Positions 28,932-38,243 of a stretch of 64,000 nucleotides of DNA are shown here, piece after piece. This stretch comes from Nocardioides daedukensis (GTDB lineage: Bacteria; Actinomycetota; Actinomycetes; Propionibacteriales; Nocardioidaceae). The notes under the pieces are model-generated. The model did not search any database. It was not told where the DNA came from and worked only from the letters and a program-made list of their open reading frames with translations. The first letter of the stretch is position 1. Each line of letters starts with the position of its first letter. The stretch spans positions 3,100,001 through 3,164,000 of the forward strand of contig NZ_JACCAA010000001.1 in the NCBI RefSeq assembly GCF_013408415.1, in the 5' to 3' direction. Position numbers and translations under genes: made by a program.

Positions 28932-30245
28932 TCAGTCGACGAAGATCCAGGGCGTGGTCATCGTCCCGTTCTGGTAATCCTGCTCGAGGACGCTTTCCAC
29001 GGTCCCGTCGAGGCCGACCCGGAAGAGGGAGTACGTCGGCACGTCCCCGCCGGCGTGGTTGACCCGCACCAGGAGGTGGCTGTCGTCCTCCCAGTGGGTG
29101 TCGAGCAGGTTGATCTCATCCGGCAGTGATTCCTCGGTGTCGATCTCCAGTGCCGTCTCGCCGGTGTTGATGTCGAGCACCTCCAGCTGCGAGGGAAGGG
29201 CAGGGTCCTTGCTCTGTCGACGGCCGACGACGTGGTTCCCGTCCGGGGAGAACCCGGCACTGGTCATGTCGAACGCCATCTCGTCGAATCGCACGACCTC
29301 GGTGTTCGTCCTCACGTCGAAGACTGCGCTGATGAGCGGGACCGTCGGGTCGGCGTACGACGAGCTGAACGTGCCGGCCAGTCGACCGTCCTTGTCCACG
29401 TCGAGGACGCTCTGCAACTCACCTGCCGGGCTGGCCACCTCACCGTTCGAGAAGGCCACCTGGCCCGGTATGTCGCCCTCGCCGTTGGGTTGGAAGTAGA
29501 CGGCACACCCTTGGCTGTCCTCGGTGTCCCTGCAGTCCCCGGATCCGCTGATCGCGAACGGGATGTGGGCAGGGTGGTCGAGCTCGGCCATCTGTGTGGT
29601 GACCCCGTTCCCGCGGGTCTGGATCACCCCGTCGATGTCGATCCAGGCGGCGACCGTGCCGTCGGCTGAGCTCACCGGGCGGCTACCGGAGTTGGAGGTC
29701 TCGACGACCTCGCCCTTCTCGTCGAGGATGTCGATCTGGTTGCCCTCCTCGCTCTGGGTGGGCCAAGCAGCGACGTACTCGTCGCCGGCCCGGACGACGT
29801 ACTCGTAGGCCCGCTCGAGTTCCACCGTCGAACCGTCCGCGCGGTGGAGTGTCTGCGCGTCGACGTAGTCGAGCTTCGGGTCCGCGCCCTGGGGCGCGTC
29901 GAGATCGATGACCACTGGGCTGTCGGGTCTCGCCGGTGCCTGCGTGGGTGTCGGGGAGGTCCCGTCCGTCGTGGAGGGGCTGGGCGAGCTCGTGGCCACC
30001 GGGGGTTCGGAGTCCGCCGTGTCCAAGGCCCCGGCGGCGAACATGCCGAGGGGAGCGATGATCGCCACCGCCGCCAAGGCGGCCACGCCGGCCGTCACTG
30101 CCCGGCGCCGACGAATCGTGCCTGCCCTGGTCTTGACCGCGTCGAGGCTGATAGGTCCCTCGGTGATCCGGTCGGCCCGGTGGTGGAACTCGGTGCCCAA
30201 GGACCTGGCCAGTGACCGGGTCACGTCGTCGTCCTGGTTGTTCAT
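28932..30245 (-). CDS. Membrane-anchored putative partner of the adjacent SigE-family sigma factor
   Basis: A 437-residue protein. The cytoplasmic N-terminus (~48 residues, mixed charge) is followed by one membrane helix (about 49-73), a Pro/Ser/Thr-rich linker (about 80-110), and a large extracytoplasmic region with repeated VLDINTGE-like and SPDGNHVVG segments suggestive of a beta-propeller. The zinc-type anti-sigma HxxxCxxC motif is absent. It overlaps the sigma gene by 4 bp (ATGA), as sigma/anti-sigma pairs often do. Anti-sigma function is inference; it could equally be a co-expressed envelope sensor. Confidence 0.65.
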   Translation of the reverse strand: MNNQDDDVTRSLARSLGTEFHHRADRITEGPISLDAVKTRAGTIRRRRAVTAGVAALAAVAIIAPLGMFAAGALDTADSEPPVATSSPSPSTTDGTSPTPTQAPARPDSPVVIDLDAPQGADPKLDYVDAQTLHRADGSTVELERAYEYVVRAGDEYVAAWPTQSEEGNQIDILDEKGEVVETSNSGSRPVSSADGTVAAWIDIDGVIQTRGNGVTTQMAELDHPAHIPFAISGSGDCRDTEDSQGCAVYFQPNGEGDIPGQVAFSNGEVASPAGELQSVLDVDKDGRLAGTFSSSYADPTVPLISAVFDVRTNTEVVRFDEMAFDMTSAGFSPDGNHVVGRRQSKDPALPSQLEVLDINTGETALEIDTEESLPDEINLLDTHWEDDSHLLVRVNHAGGDVPTYSLFRVGLDGTVESVLEQDYQNGTMTTPWIFVD

Positions 30246-30817
30246 CGTTCCTCCTCCCCGAGGTGATCGGTCCGGTTCAATTGATGTGCTGGGGCGTTGG
30301 CCCGCAAGGTCGCCAGCGCCCTGCTGGTCTGGGACTTCACGTTGCCGACACTGCAGCCGAGCACGTCGGCGGTCTCGGCCTCACTGAGCTCTTCGTAGTA
30401 GCGAAGCACCACGGCCGCGCGCTGCTTGGGCGGGAGCGTCTGGACCAGCTCCCACAGCGCCGACCCGCGCCCCTCGTCGTACACGTCACGGGTCGCGATC
30501 CACTCGGGCATCTCGGCGCTGAGGGTCTCGCGCTTCTTGAACGCCCTGCGCCACAACGAGTTGTGCTCGTTGACCAGGATCCGCCGGGCATAGCCGTCGA
30601 TCGCCTCGCGGGTGTGGACCTTCGTCCAGTTCAGGTAGACCTTCGCCAGGGTGACCTGGACCAGGTCCTCGGCGCCGTGGTGCTCACCGCACAGCAGGTA
30701 TGCCGTCCGCAGCAGCGCGGGTTGGCGCGCAGACATCCACGCACTGAACTCGGCGTCCTTGGCCGAACCCCGTCCTGCTGCCATCGTCGTCGAGCCCGCC
30801 TGAGTCGCCGCCTGCAT
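30242..30817 (-). CDS. SigE-family RNA polymerase sigma factor
   Basis: A 191-residue group IV (ECF-like) sigma factor of the actinobacterial SigE family. Region 2 is DAEFSAWMSARQPALLRTAYLLCGEHHGAEDLVQ (about residues 20-53), ending in the -10-recognition segment; region 4 is LPPKQRAAVVLRYYEELSEAETADVLGCSVGNVKSQTSRAL, with its HTH. Alternative starts are ATG 30874, which has a good GAGGG site 5 nt upstream, and ATG 30784. Divergent from mscR and coupled to the membrane protein downstream. Confidence 0.88.
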   Translation of the reverse strand: MQAATQAGSTTMAAGRGSAKDAEFSAWMSARQPALLRTAYLLCGEHHGAEDLVQVTLAKVYLNWTKVHTREAIDGYARRILVNEHNSLWRRAFKKRETLSAEMPEWIATRDVYDEGRGSALWELVQTLPPKQRAAVVLRYYEELSEAETADVLGCSVGNVKSQTSRALATLRANAPAHQLNRTDHLGEEER

Positions 30818-30903
30818 CTTCCACCGCCCATCCTCGTCCACCCCAAGACGCGTTGACCAGCGTGGAGGTTGCATGCTCGCCCTCACTCGTGACGGGTGGG
30901 CCG

Positions 30904-30934
30904 ATAGCCTGATCTCGAAGCCAGCGACGCTGGC
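30904..30934 (+). promoter_or_regulatory. mscR promoter and leader inverted repeat
   Basis: A -10-like TAGCCT (30904-30909) is followed by a perfect 6-bp inverted repeat, gccagc/gctggc (30920-30925, 30929-30934), close to the expected transcription start. It lies between the divergent sigma factor gene and mscR, so it could be an operator. Confidence 0.35.
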
Positions 30935-30955
30935 AGCCGACGAGCAGGAGGAACC

Positions 30956-32068
30956 GTGCAGCAGGTCAGAGCAGTGGTCGCCAAGGCAAAGGGCGCTCCG
31001 GTCGAAGTGGTGACCATCAACGTCCCCGATCCCGGTCCGGGCGAGGCGGTCGTGAAGATCCAGGCCTGCGGGGTCTGCCACACCGACCTGCACTACCGCG
31101 AGGGCGGGATCAACGACGAGTTCCCCTTCCTGCTCGGCCACGAGGCGGCCGGCATCGTGGAGGCCGTCGGGCCGGACGTCACCGGCGTCGCCCCCGGCGA
31201 CTTCGTCGTCCTGAACTGGCGCGCCGTGTGCGGTGAGTGCCGCGCGTGCAAGCGCGGAGACCTGCACTACTGCTTCAACACGCACAACGCGACGCAGAAG
31301 ATGACCCTCGAGGACGGGACCGAGCTCTCCCCGGCCCTGGGCATCGGAGCCTTCGCGGAGAAGACCCTGGTCGCCGCGGGCCAGTGCACCAAGGTCGACC
31401 CCGAGGCCCGCCCGGCAGCGGTCGGCCTGCTCGGATGCGGCGTGATGGCCGGCATCGGTGCCGCGATCAACACCGGTGCGGTCACCCGCGGCAAGTCCGT
31501 TGCCGTGATCGGCTGCGGAGGCGTCGGCGTCGCCGCCATCGCCGGGTCCGCGCTCGCCGGTGCCAGCCCGATCATCGCCGTCGACATCGACGCCAAGAAG
31601 CTCGAGGTGGCCAAGAAGATGGGCGCCACCCACACCGTCGACTCCTCCAAGACCGATCCGGTCGAGGAGATCGCCCGGATCGCCGCAGAGACCTACCCCG
31701 GCGCCGACGGAGCCGACGTCGTGATCGAGGCGGTCGGTCGTCCGGAGACGTGGAAGCAGGCGTTCTACGCCCGCGACCTGGCCGGCACCGTGGTCCTGGT
31801 CGGCGTGCCCACCCCGGACATGAAGCTGCCGGACCTGCCGCTGATCGACGTGTTCGGTCGCGGTGGTGCACTGAAGTCCAGCTGGTACGGCGACTGCCTG
31901 CCCAGCCGCGACTTCCCGATGCTCGTCGACCTCTACACCCAGGGCCGGCTCGACCTGGACGCGTTCGTCTCGGAGGAGATCGGCATCGAGGACATCGAGG
32001 CCGCCTTCGACAAGATGCACTCGGGTGACGTACTGCGCTCGGTGGTTCTCATGGACGGGGGCAACTGA
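30956..32068 (+). CDS. mscR: S-(hydroxymethyl)mycothiol dehydrogenase
   Basis: A zinc/NAD-dependent dehydrogenase that oxidises the formaldehyde-mycothiol adduct to S-formylmycothiol; MscR also has nitrosomycothiol reductase activity in characterised members. The 370-residue product shows the catalytic-zinc region [14 protein letters not shown] near residue 38, structural-zinc cysteines [15 protein letters not shown] near 93-107, and the NAD fold [12 protein letters not shown] near 185. GTG start with GGAGGAA 5 nt upstream. The next gene starts on the last base of its stop codon, implying coupling. Confidence 0.93.
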   Translation: MQQVRAVVAKAKGAPVEVVTINVPDPGPGEAVVKIQACGVCHTDLHYREGGINDEFPFLLGHEAAGIVEAVGPDVTGVAPGDFVVLNWRAVCGECRACKRGDLHYCFNTHNATQKMTLEDGTELSPALGIGAFAEKTLVAAGQCTKVDPEARPAAVGLLGCGVMAGIGAAINTGAVTRGKSVAVIGCGGVGVAAIAGSALAGASPIIAVDIDAKKLEVAKKMGATHTVDSSKTDPVEEIARIAAETYPGADGADVVIEAVGRPETWKQAFYARDLAGTVVLVGVPTPDMKLPDLPLIDVFGRGGALKSSWYGDCLPSRDFPMLVDLYTQGRLDLDAFVSEEIGIEDIEAAFDKMHSGDVLRSVVLMDGGN

Positions 32069-32676
32069 TGACCGCGCGGATCGACCACGCCGTCGTCTCG
32101 GGGACCTTCTCCCTCGACGGCGAGACTCACGAGGTGGACAACAACATCTGGGTGATCGGCGACGACACCGAGTGCATCGTCATCGACGCCCCGCACGACG
32201 TGGACGCGATCCGTGCCGTGATCGGGGACCGCACGCTGAAGGCGATCCTGTGCACCCACGCCCACGACGACCACGTGCGGGTGGCGCCGGCGCTGCGCAA
32301 CGCCGTACCCGCCCCGATCCTGCTGCACCCCGACGACAGGCCCCTGTGGGAGCTGACGCACACCGACGAGCTGTGGGACCTCGACCTGGCCGACGGCCAG
32401 GAGCTCGAGGTCGGCGGCGCCACCCTGCGCATCCTGCACACGCCGGGCCACGCCCCCGGCGCCGTGTGCGTGTACGTCGAGTCGCTCGGCGCGGTCTTCA
32501 CCGGCGACACGCTCTTCAACGGCGGTCCGGGTGCCACCGGTCGGTCGTTTTCCGACCGGCCCACGATCGAGGCATCGATCAGGGCGAAGCTGTTCGCGCT
32601 GCCCGACGAGACCGTGGTGCACACCGGGCACGGTGACGACACCACCATCGGGGCCGAGAAGGCCAACCTCGGTTGA
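32068..32676 (+). CDS. MBL-fold metallohydrolase partner of MscR
   Basis: A 202-residue metallo-beta-lactamase-fold protein with the metal-binding motif H64-A-H66-D-D68-H69, a further His in HTPGHAPG, GDTLF, and a late HTGHG. The one-base overlap with mscR suggests it hydrolyses S-formylmycothiol to formate and mycothiol, completing formaldehyde detoxification in the manner of glyoxalase II-type enzymes. The fold is clear; the substrate is inferred from context. Confidence 0.85.
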   Translation: MTARIDHAVVSGTFSLDGETHEVDNNIWVIGDDTECIVIDAPHDVDAIRAVIGDRTLKAILCTHAHDDHVRVAPALRNAVPAPILLHPDDRPLWELTHTDELWDLDLADGQELEVGGATLRILHTPGHAPGAVCVYVESLGAVFTGDTLFNGGPGATGRSFSDRPTIEASIRAKLFALPDETVVHTGHGDDTTIGAEKANLG

Positions 32677-32720
32677 TCCCGCACCCCAGCCGACCCCGCC
32701 CGACGTGAAGGAGTCACCCG

Positions 32721-33602
32721 ATGTCCGAGGCCACGACGGATGGCTACTTTCCGCCCGGCTCGCTGCTGCGCCATGTGCAGGAGCAGCGGCAGGTGGGACA
32801 GACCTACGGCCAGCGGGCGTTGATCATCGGCGCGACCCATCCGGTTCCCTACGTCGGCACCTCCGACTCCACCCGAGCGAAGGAGAAGCCGTTCCAGCGG
32901 CTGTCCAGCACGGCGGCGGCATTCGAGACGATCTTCTTCGGCTCGAGGAAGCAGGCCGACCGGGTGCTGCACGGTGTGCACTCCATGCACACCAGGGTCT
33001 CCGGTGAGCTGGCGCGCGACGAGGGGAACTATCCCAAGGGCACACCGTACGACGCGTTCGACCCGGAGCTGATGCTGTGGACGATGGCGATGCTCGCCGA
33101 TTCGTCGCGGGTCTGCTTCGAGACCCTGGTGCGGCCGCTCGACGCGGACGAGCGCGAGGAGCTCTGGGCCGAGTGGGTGCGGTTCGGTGAGCTGTTCGGG
33201 ATGCCACGCTCCGTCGCTCCCTCGAGTGCCCGCGAGTTCGACGAGTGGCTGGCCGCCCGGCTCGAGCCCTCGCAGCTCCACCTGACCGAGGAGGCGCGCG
33301 TGGTCGGCCTGGCGATCGCCGAGGACATGCCGGTCCCGCGCCACATGCGGGTCGGGATCGTGGGCACCAACCTGGTGGTGAGGGGGACGCTTCCCGCGCA
33401 GGTTCGCGAGCTCTACGCGATGAGCTGGACGCCGGCGCACGAGGCCGCGTTCCGGGCCGTGACCGCCGGTGTCCGAGCGACCCGACATGTCGTGCCCCGA
33501 CGGGTCCGGGTCGGTGACAACTCGGTCCTGTTCGGGATCGTCGCCGCCACCGAGCGCGACATCCTCGCCAAGGGCGGCCACACGATGGATCTTCCGTCGT
33601 GA
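32721..33602 (+). CDS. MpaB-like oxygenase family protein (DUF2236), copy 1
   Basis: A 293-residue DUF2236 protein, a family that includes the latex-cleaving oxygenase Lcp and fungal MpaB. Recognisable features are FETIFFGSRKQADRVLHGVHSMHTRV with several His residues, YDAFDPELMLWTMAMLADSSRV, and the downstream YAMSWTPAHEAAFRAV. AAGGAG lies about 8 nt before the ATG. A haem and an oxidation role are family inference; the substrate is unknown. A second, divergent family member is at 48538. Confidence 0.8.
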   Translation: MSEATTDGYFPPGSLLRHVQEQRQVGQTYGQRALIIGATHPVPYVGTSDSTRAKEKPFQRLSSTAAAFETIFFGSRKQADRVLHGVHSMHTRVSGELARDEGNYPKGTPYDAFDPELMLWTMAMLADSSRVCFETLVRPLDADEREELWAEWVRFGELFGMPRSVAPSSAREFDEWLAARLEPSQLHLTEEARVVGLAIAEDMPVPRHMRVGIVGTNLVVRGTLPAQVRELYAMSWTPAHEAAFRAVTAGVRATRHVVPRRVRVGDNSVLFGIVAATERDILAKGGHTMDLPS

Positions 33603-33609
33603 GGCATCC

Positions 33610-35232
33610 TTGAGCACTGTGTCCTCCTCGTTGCTCCGTCGCAGTGTGGTCGGTGCGCTCGGCCTCGCGCTGGTCGCGACCGGATGCTCGGGCGACCCGA
33701 GCCCCACAGAGCCCGCGGACAGCGGGTCCGCCGACTCCAGCGACGTACGCGTCGGTGACACGCCCACCATCGCCCCCGGCCCGGCTGCGAGCCTGAACCC
33801 GGGCCCCGAAGCCCGGTCCAAGGCTCGTGCGATGGTGGCGAAGCTCGGCCTGGCCGAGCTCGCCGGGCAGGTGATCGTCGCGCGCTACGGCGGCACCGGG
33901 TCGCCCTCCGAGCTCGTCTCCTCGCTGCACCTGGGTGGGGTGATCGTCTTCGACGACAACGTGCAGTCGACTGACCAGATCGCGGCGGTCAACCGGGACC
34001 TTCGCACTTCGGTGGACCGTCCGTTGATGATCGGCGTCGACCAGGAGGGCGGCGTGGTCGAGCGGGTGAAGCGTGGCGCCACCCGGTTCCCCGCCTTCAT
34101 GTCGGCCGGTGCCGCGGATCGACCCGCCCTGACCAGGGCAGCGGCCCGGGGCAGCGCGCGAGAGCTGGCCGGCCTCGGCTTCACGACAGTCTTCGCGCCC
34201 TCGGCCGACGTCACCACCGGAGCCGACGACCCGACCATCGGATCGCGCTCGGCGGGCTCGGATCCCCGGCTGGTGGCAACACACGTGATCGCCGCCGCCG
34301 ACGGGATCAGCTCGGCCGGAGTGATGCCGGTGCTCAAGCACTTCCCCGGACACGGCTCCGTGCCTGCGGACAGCCACGAGGAGCTGCCGGTGCAGGTGCG
34401 TTCGCGCGCAGCGTTGACCAACACGGACCTGGTTCCGTTCCAGGACGCGGTCGACATCCGGGTCCCCGCCATCATGGTGGGGCACATCGACGTACGAGCC
34501 GTGGACCCCGGGACGCCCTCGAGCCTGTCGAAGAAGGTGATCACCGGGCTGCTTCGTCATCAGATGGGCTTTGACGGGTTGGTGATCACCGACGCCCTCG
34601 ACATGGCCGCGGTCCAGGAGGAGTACGGCGCCGCCAAGGCAGCGGTCAGGTCATTGCAGGCCGGCGCCGACGTGCTGTTGATGCCCGCTGACGTTCGCGC
34701 CGCCCGGGACGGGATCGTGGCAGCGGTGAAGTCCGGGGAGCTCAAGAGGTCACGACTGGAGGAGGCCGCGACGCGTGCGTTGGCCCACCTGATCCACCAG
34801 GCAGCCCAGCGGTCGCAGCCGGCCGATGCGGGCAGCCAGGCCAAGTCGTCGCAGGCCCTGTCCGCGGCGGCCGTCACGGTGGTTGCCGGGCCCTGCAGCG
34901 GAAACCTCGTGCCGGAAGGGATCCACGTCACCGGATCGCCCGACCGGGTGACGCGCCTGCAGTCCGCCGCCCGCGCGGCCGGTGTCCCGTTGGGCCGTGG
35001 CAAGAGAGTCGCCCTGGTCGGGTTCGGCGCAGATGTTCCCGCAGGCGCCGACATCGTGGTCGCCACCGACTCTCCCTATGTCTTGGGCCGTTCCTCGGCG
35101 CCGGTGAGAATCGCGACCTATGGGGACACGCCGGGAGCGATGAAGGCGCTGGTCGGCGTGCTCACGGGGAAGGCCACGGCGCCAGGCAAGCTGCCCGTCG
35201 CAGTCAGTGGTGTTGCCCGTACTGGCTGCTGA
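33610..35232 (+). CDS. Glycoside hydrolase family 3 lipoprotein, NagZ-like
   Basis: A 540-residue exported GH3 enzyme. The N-terminus is a lipoprotein signal (VVGALGLALVATGC, lipid Cys near residue 24) followed by a Ser/Pro/Asp-rich linker. The catalytic domain shows GVDQEGGVVER, KHFPGHG at about 243-249 with the downstream DSHEELP (His general acid/base region of NagZ-type enzymes), and ITDALDM with the likely nucleophile Asp328. It probably cleaves beta-N-acetylglucosamine from cell-wall material. TTG 33610 is chosen with GAGG 5 nt upstream; GTG 33619 is an alternative. Confidence 0.85.
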   Translation: MSTVSSSLLRRSVVGALGLALVATGCSGDPSPTEPADSGSADSSDVRVGDTPTIAPGPAASLNPGPEARSKARAMVAKLGLAELAGQVIVARYGGTGSPSELVSSLHLGGVIVFDDNVQSTDQIAAVNRDLRTSVDRPLMIGVDQEGGVVERVKRGATRFPAFMSAGAADRPALTRAAARGSARELAGLGFTTVFAPSADVTTGADDPTIGSRSAGSDPRLVATHVIAAADGISSAGVMPVLKHFPGHGSVPADSHEELPVQVRSRAALTNTDLVPFQDAVDIRVPAIMVGHIDVRAVDPGTPSSLSKKVITGLLRHQMGFDGLVITDALDMAAVQEEYGAAKAAVRSLQAGADVLLMPADVRAARDGIVAAVKSGELKRSRLEEAATRALAHLIHQAAQRSQPADAGSQAKSSQALSAAAVTVVAGPCSGNLVPEGIHVTGSPDRVTRLQSAARAAGVPLGRGKRVALVGFGADVPAGADIVVATDSPYVLGRSSAPVRIATYGDTPGAMKALVGVLTGKATAPGKLPVAVSGVARTGC

Positions 35233-35427
35233 CACCTCGCTCGGTCGAGCGGGTAACACGGGCCGTCCGTTGAGCCTTCCGGCGCGGAACCTGGCCTCCC
35301 GGTGGTGCGGGGCGCGGATGTTGTGCGCGCCGTAGGGCCCAGCCACCTCGGGTGGAGCTGCGGTGCGGGCCCTGGAGCGGTCGCCGACAAGGCGCCTGCG
35401 CATGTCGGGCGCGATGAACGTCAGGCG
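35233..35427. other. Intergenic region between convergent GH3 and DUF222/HNH genes
   Basis: No gene is supported. A small hairpin (cgctc/gagcg around 35240) lies just past the GH3 stop and may contribute to termination. Nothing else is recognised. Confidence 0.5.
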
Positions 35428-37074
35428 TCAGGCGGCCTGGTCGAGCGCGTCGTCGTCAGCTGGGTCGAGTGGGGTGGTGCCTTGTCCGGGGGTGACGCGC
35501 CATCGCTGTTCGTAGGGGTCGGTCCAGTGGTAGGACCCGTCGGGTTCGCGCCGGTAGGTCCAGCCGGCGAAGGTTTTCATCCGGTGGTGGCTCCTGCACA
35601 GGCAGGCGAGGTTGTCGGGGTTGGTCTGCCCGGGTGGACCGTGGGGGTCGTAGGCGTCGATGTGGTCGAGGTCGGTGCGGTTGGCGGTGATGGTGCAGTA
35701 GGGGAAGACGCAGTGTTGGTCGCGGAGCTGGACCTGTTCGCGCATTCGGTCGGGTGGGTCGTGCTGGTCGACGGCCCAGGTCTCGGTCAGGTCGATCACG
35801 GGTGTGATCCGGGCGTTTGATCCGAGCCGGGACAGCCAGTCCTGGACGAGGCTCAGGAGCTGGGCTCCGAGCCTGCCGGCGTCGACCACTTTCGTGTCGG
35901 GGTCGAGGTCGCCGCGCAGGGTGCGGATGATGTCGGCGAGGGTGAAGTGGAGGTGGAGCTTGGCGGTGACGTAGGACCGGGTCGCGGGGAGCGGTGCGCC
36001 GGTGGTGGGGTGGATCGGGTCGCCGAATCCGGCCGCCACGGAGGCGGCGCGGGCTGCGGTCGCGGCGTCGAAGGCAGCTTCTGCGGTGGCTTGTGCGTCG
36101 GCGAGCACGTCGGCCAGGGTGGGGCCGCTGGTGTCGCCAGTGCCAGCCCCTGCCTCGGCTGCGGCTCGGGCAGCGGCCATCGCGTCCAGGACCGAGTTCT
36201 TGGTGTAGTCGGCTGGGCAGTCCTCGGGAGTCGCGGGCCTCGTTCCTCGCCCGGCCGGAGCGTCCAAGTCGTCGCTGCCGGTGAGGTCGAGGGTGTCCTG
36301 GCATGTGGCGTGCCGGTCGGCGATGACGCCGAGTGCTTTGGCTTTGCGTTGGGCGTGGGTGTCGGGGTCGCCCAGGCGACCGAGGGTGGTGGCTTCGTCG
36401 TTGATCAGCTGGCTGAACTTCTCCAGGTCGAGGCTGTCCCCGATCGCGTCCAGTCGTGAGGTGCCGGGCGCGTAGCCGGCGTCGTGGTTAACCCGTACGT
36501 CCCAGTCGTCCTTGCCGGTCTCGGGCTTCTTCATCAGTTCGGGGTGGAAGGTGGCGATGGCTTGTCGGGTGGTCTCGTCGACGGCCTTGGGGCGGTAGCC
36601 GCGGTGGTCGAGCTGGTGGTCGATCCAGTTGACGCAGTTGTGGGAGAGCCGGGTGGTGTCGCGGGCGATCTGGGCGGCGGTCCAAGCCGGCAGCTCCAGG
36701 GCTACGACTCGGGCCCAGGTGCGTGGCAGGCGGTGCTGTAGGTCGAGGGCGTCGGAGAGGATCTGTGCCGCGGTTCCGGTGGACAGGCCTGCGGTGGCGG
36801 CGTAGGCCTCGACGGCGAAGACCGCTACGCCGGGTGTTCCTTCGCCGCCGACCCGGGAGTCGCATCCGGACAGGCCCGGCAGCCTGACGTCACCGAAGGT
36901 GGCAGCCTCACCCTCTTCGAGGGGCGGGTGGGTGATGCACCACTGGTGGGCCACCGCGTAGCGCCGTGCCGCGATTGCGAGCGCGTCTCGCGAGAGCCCG
37001 GAGACCTCTGAACACAGCGCCGCACCGTCGAGGTCCTCGACCCCGAACGTGGTGGCGGCTGCGGTGTTGTTCAT
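35428..37074 (-). CDS. DUF222 / HNH endonuclease domain protein (13E12-repeat type)
   Basis: A 548-residue protein of the actinobacterial DUF222-HNH family, known in mycobacteria as 13E12-repeat proteins and often multi-copy. The N-terminal ~420 residues are DUF222, with an Ala-rich insertion around 300-345. The C-terminal HNH nuclease domain (about 455-505) has CVFPYC, DLDHIDAYDPHG and NLACLCRSHHRMKT: Cys pairs for structural zinc plus the catalytic His residues. The ATG at 37074 begins MNNTAAATTFGVEDLDG. No IS-like termini were found. Function is unresolved. Confidence 0.88.
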   Translation of the reverse strand: MNNTAAATTFGVEDLDGAALCSEVSGLSRDALAIAARRYAVAHQWCITHPPLEEGEAATFGDVRLPGLSGCDSRVGGEGTPGVAVFAVEAYAATAGLSTGTAAQILSDALDLQHRLPRTWARVVALELPAWTAAQIARDTTRLSHNCVNWIDHQLDHRGYRPKAVDETTRQAIATFHPELMKKPETGKDDWDVRVNHDAGYAPGTSRLDAIGDSLDLEKFSQLINDEATTLGRLGDPDTHAQRKAKALGVIADRHATCQDTLDLTGSDDLDAPAGRGTRPATPEDCPADYTKNSVLDAMAAARAAAEAGAGTGDTSGPTLADVLADAQATAEAAFDAATAARAASVAAGFGDPIHPTTGAPLPATRSYVTAKLHLHFTLADIIRTLRGDLDPDTKVVDAGRLGAQLLSLVQDWLSRLGSNARITPVIDLTETWAVDQHDPPDRMREQVQLRDQHCVFPYCTITANRTDLDHIDAYDPHGPPGQTNPDNLACLCRSHHRMKTFAGWTYRREPDGSYHWTDPYEQRWRVTPGQGTTPLDPADDDALDQAA

Positions 37075-37233
37075 GACTAGAACTCAATCAGGCAGCACTG
37101 ACAACTAGACCCTCAAAAGCCCCGTATTCACAGGCATCCGGAAAAGTTTCTGAGAAGTTTTCGAAGCCCGGGATTCGTCCCTCGACACTGCGTCGCGTGG
37201 AGTAGAAGCGGCGCACAGGGGTAGGAGTCAGTC

Positions 37234-38238
37234 ATGCGCGCACACCTTGCCCTGGCGGCATTCGTCGTGGCGGCCCTGCTGACCGGCTGCTCAGCAGGGC
37301 CCTTCGCCGATTCCGGCCGAGACGCCAAGATCGGCGAGATCTTCGTGGCGAACGGCCGCGCCGAGGGTTATCCGGTGTTGGTCAACCTCCCCAAGGACCG
37401 GTTCCAGTTCACTGTCAGCGCGCCGAAGGCCGAGGCGAGCGAGTCGCTGCCGCTGGCCAACCAGGACGTCTCCGAGGAGGCAGCGGACGGCACGGCATTC
37501 CTGGCGGTGAGCATGGAGCGACAAAAGGTCCCCGGCGACGTGTGGATGCTCGGCGAGGGGTCGGAGGAACCGAGTTTCACGATGGACGTGGACGGTCGCA
37601 CCTATGAACTGGACCTGACCGAGCAACGGTCCTGGATCCTGGTGATCCCCGAGGATCCCGACGAGGTCAGGCTGGTGGCCGAGGTGGACGGCCGCGAGTT
37701 CCAGGTCGACCCCTACGACGAGATCCGGACCGATCACGAGGGCGACGTCTATCGGGGTGAGATCCCGGTCCTGAATGACCTGGAGTGTCCCGAGGCCACG
37801 GAGACCAACGTCAACGCGCAGGTGGCGTTCAGCGGCGTCGACTGCCGGGTGTCGGCGCTTGGCCCGGTCCCGTGGGTGGGTCTTCCGGACGCCGGTCCGT
37901 GGCCGGCTCCCGGCGATCAGTTCCTGGTGATCCGCACCATCGTCCCGAGCGGCGGCCACTTCCGTGCGAGGGACGATGCCGAGTGGAGCGAATCGACGGT
38001 CAAGGAAGGTGAGCCGACCTTCACCATTGATGGCAAGGCGCCGGTGGCTGTGCTCACCTGGCAGGGCGAGCGGTTGACTGCCGAGAATGACGACGGCCCC
38101 GGTCGCCGACTCGTCTTCGAGGTGACTGACCGGGATGCAGTCACATTCGTCATGTCACGTCGCTTTGATGCCACCGGCATCGACGGGTCATCGGTCTCCC
38201 ACCTCTTCAAGCACGAGATGGAGCTCGAGCTGCGCTGA
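37234..38238 (+). CDS. Secreted lipoprotein, family A copy 1
   Basis: A 334-residue lipoprotein of unknown function. The signal peptide ends in the lipobox LLTGC (Cys near residue 19). The mature part has an N-terminal beta-rich region (VLVNLPKDRFQFTVS), a Cys pair (LECPEAT ... VDCRVS), then PVPWVGLPDAGPWPAPGDQFLVI, APVAVLTW and RLVFEVTDRD. The same order of elements recurs in the genes at 39488 and 40465. GTAGGAG lies upstream of the ATG. It converges with the methyltransferase gene (5-nt gap). Confidence 0.75.
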   Translation: MRAHLALAAFVVAALLTGCSAGPFADSGRDAKIGEIFVANGRAEGYPVLVNLPKDRFQFTVSAPKAEASESLPLANQDVSEEAADGTAFLAVSMERQKVPGDVWMLGEGSEEPSFTMDVDGRTYELDLTEQRSWILVIPEDPDEVRLVAEVDGREFQVDPYDEIRTDHEGDVYRGEIPVLNDLECPEATETNVNAQVAFSGVDCRVSALGPVPWVGLPDAGPWPAPGDQFLVIRTIVPSGGHFRARDDAEWSESTVKEGEPTFTIDGKAPVAVLTWQGERLTAENDDGPGRRLVFEVTDRDAVTFVMSRRFDATGIDGSSVSHLFKHEMELELR

Positions 38239-38243
38239 GCTGC

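Noticed and set aside
30818..32020. N-terminal extension of the sigma factor frame to 592 codons
   Set aside because: The extra ~400 codons are antisense to mscR; the sigma domains occupy only the last ~180 residues.
35233..35427. Possible tRNA or small RNA gene
   Set aside because: No cloverleaf, no anticodon arm and no CCA end can be folded; only a 5-bp hairpin is present.
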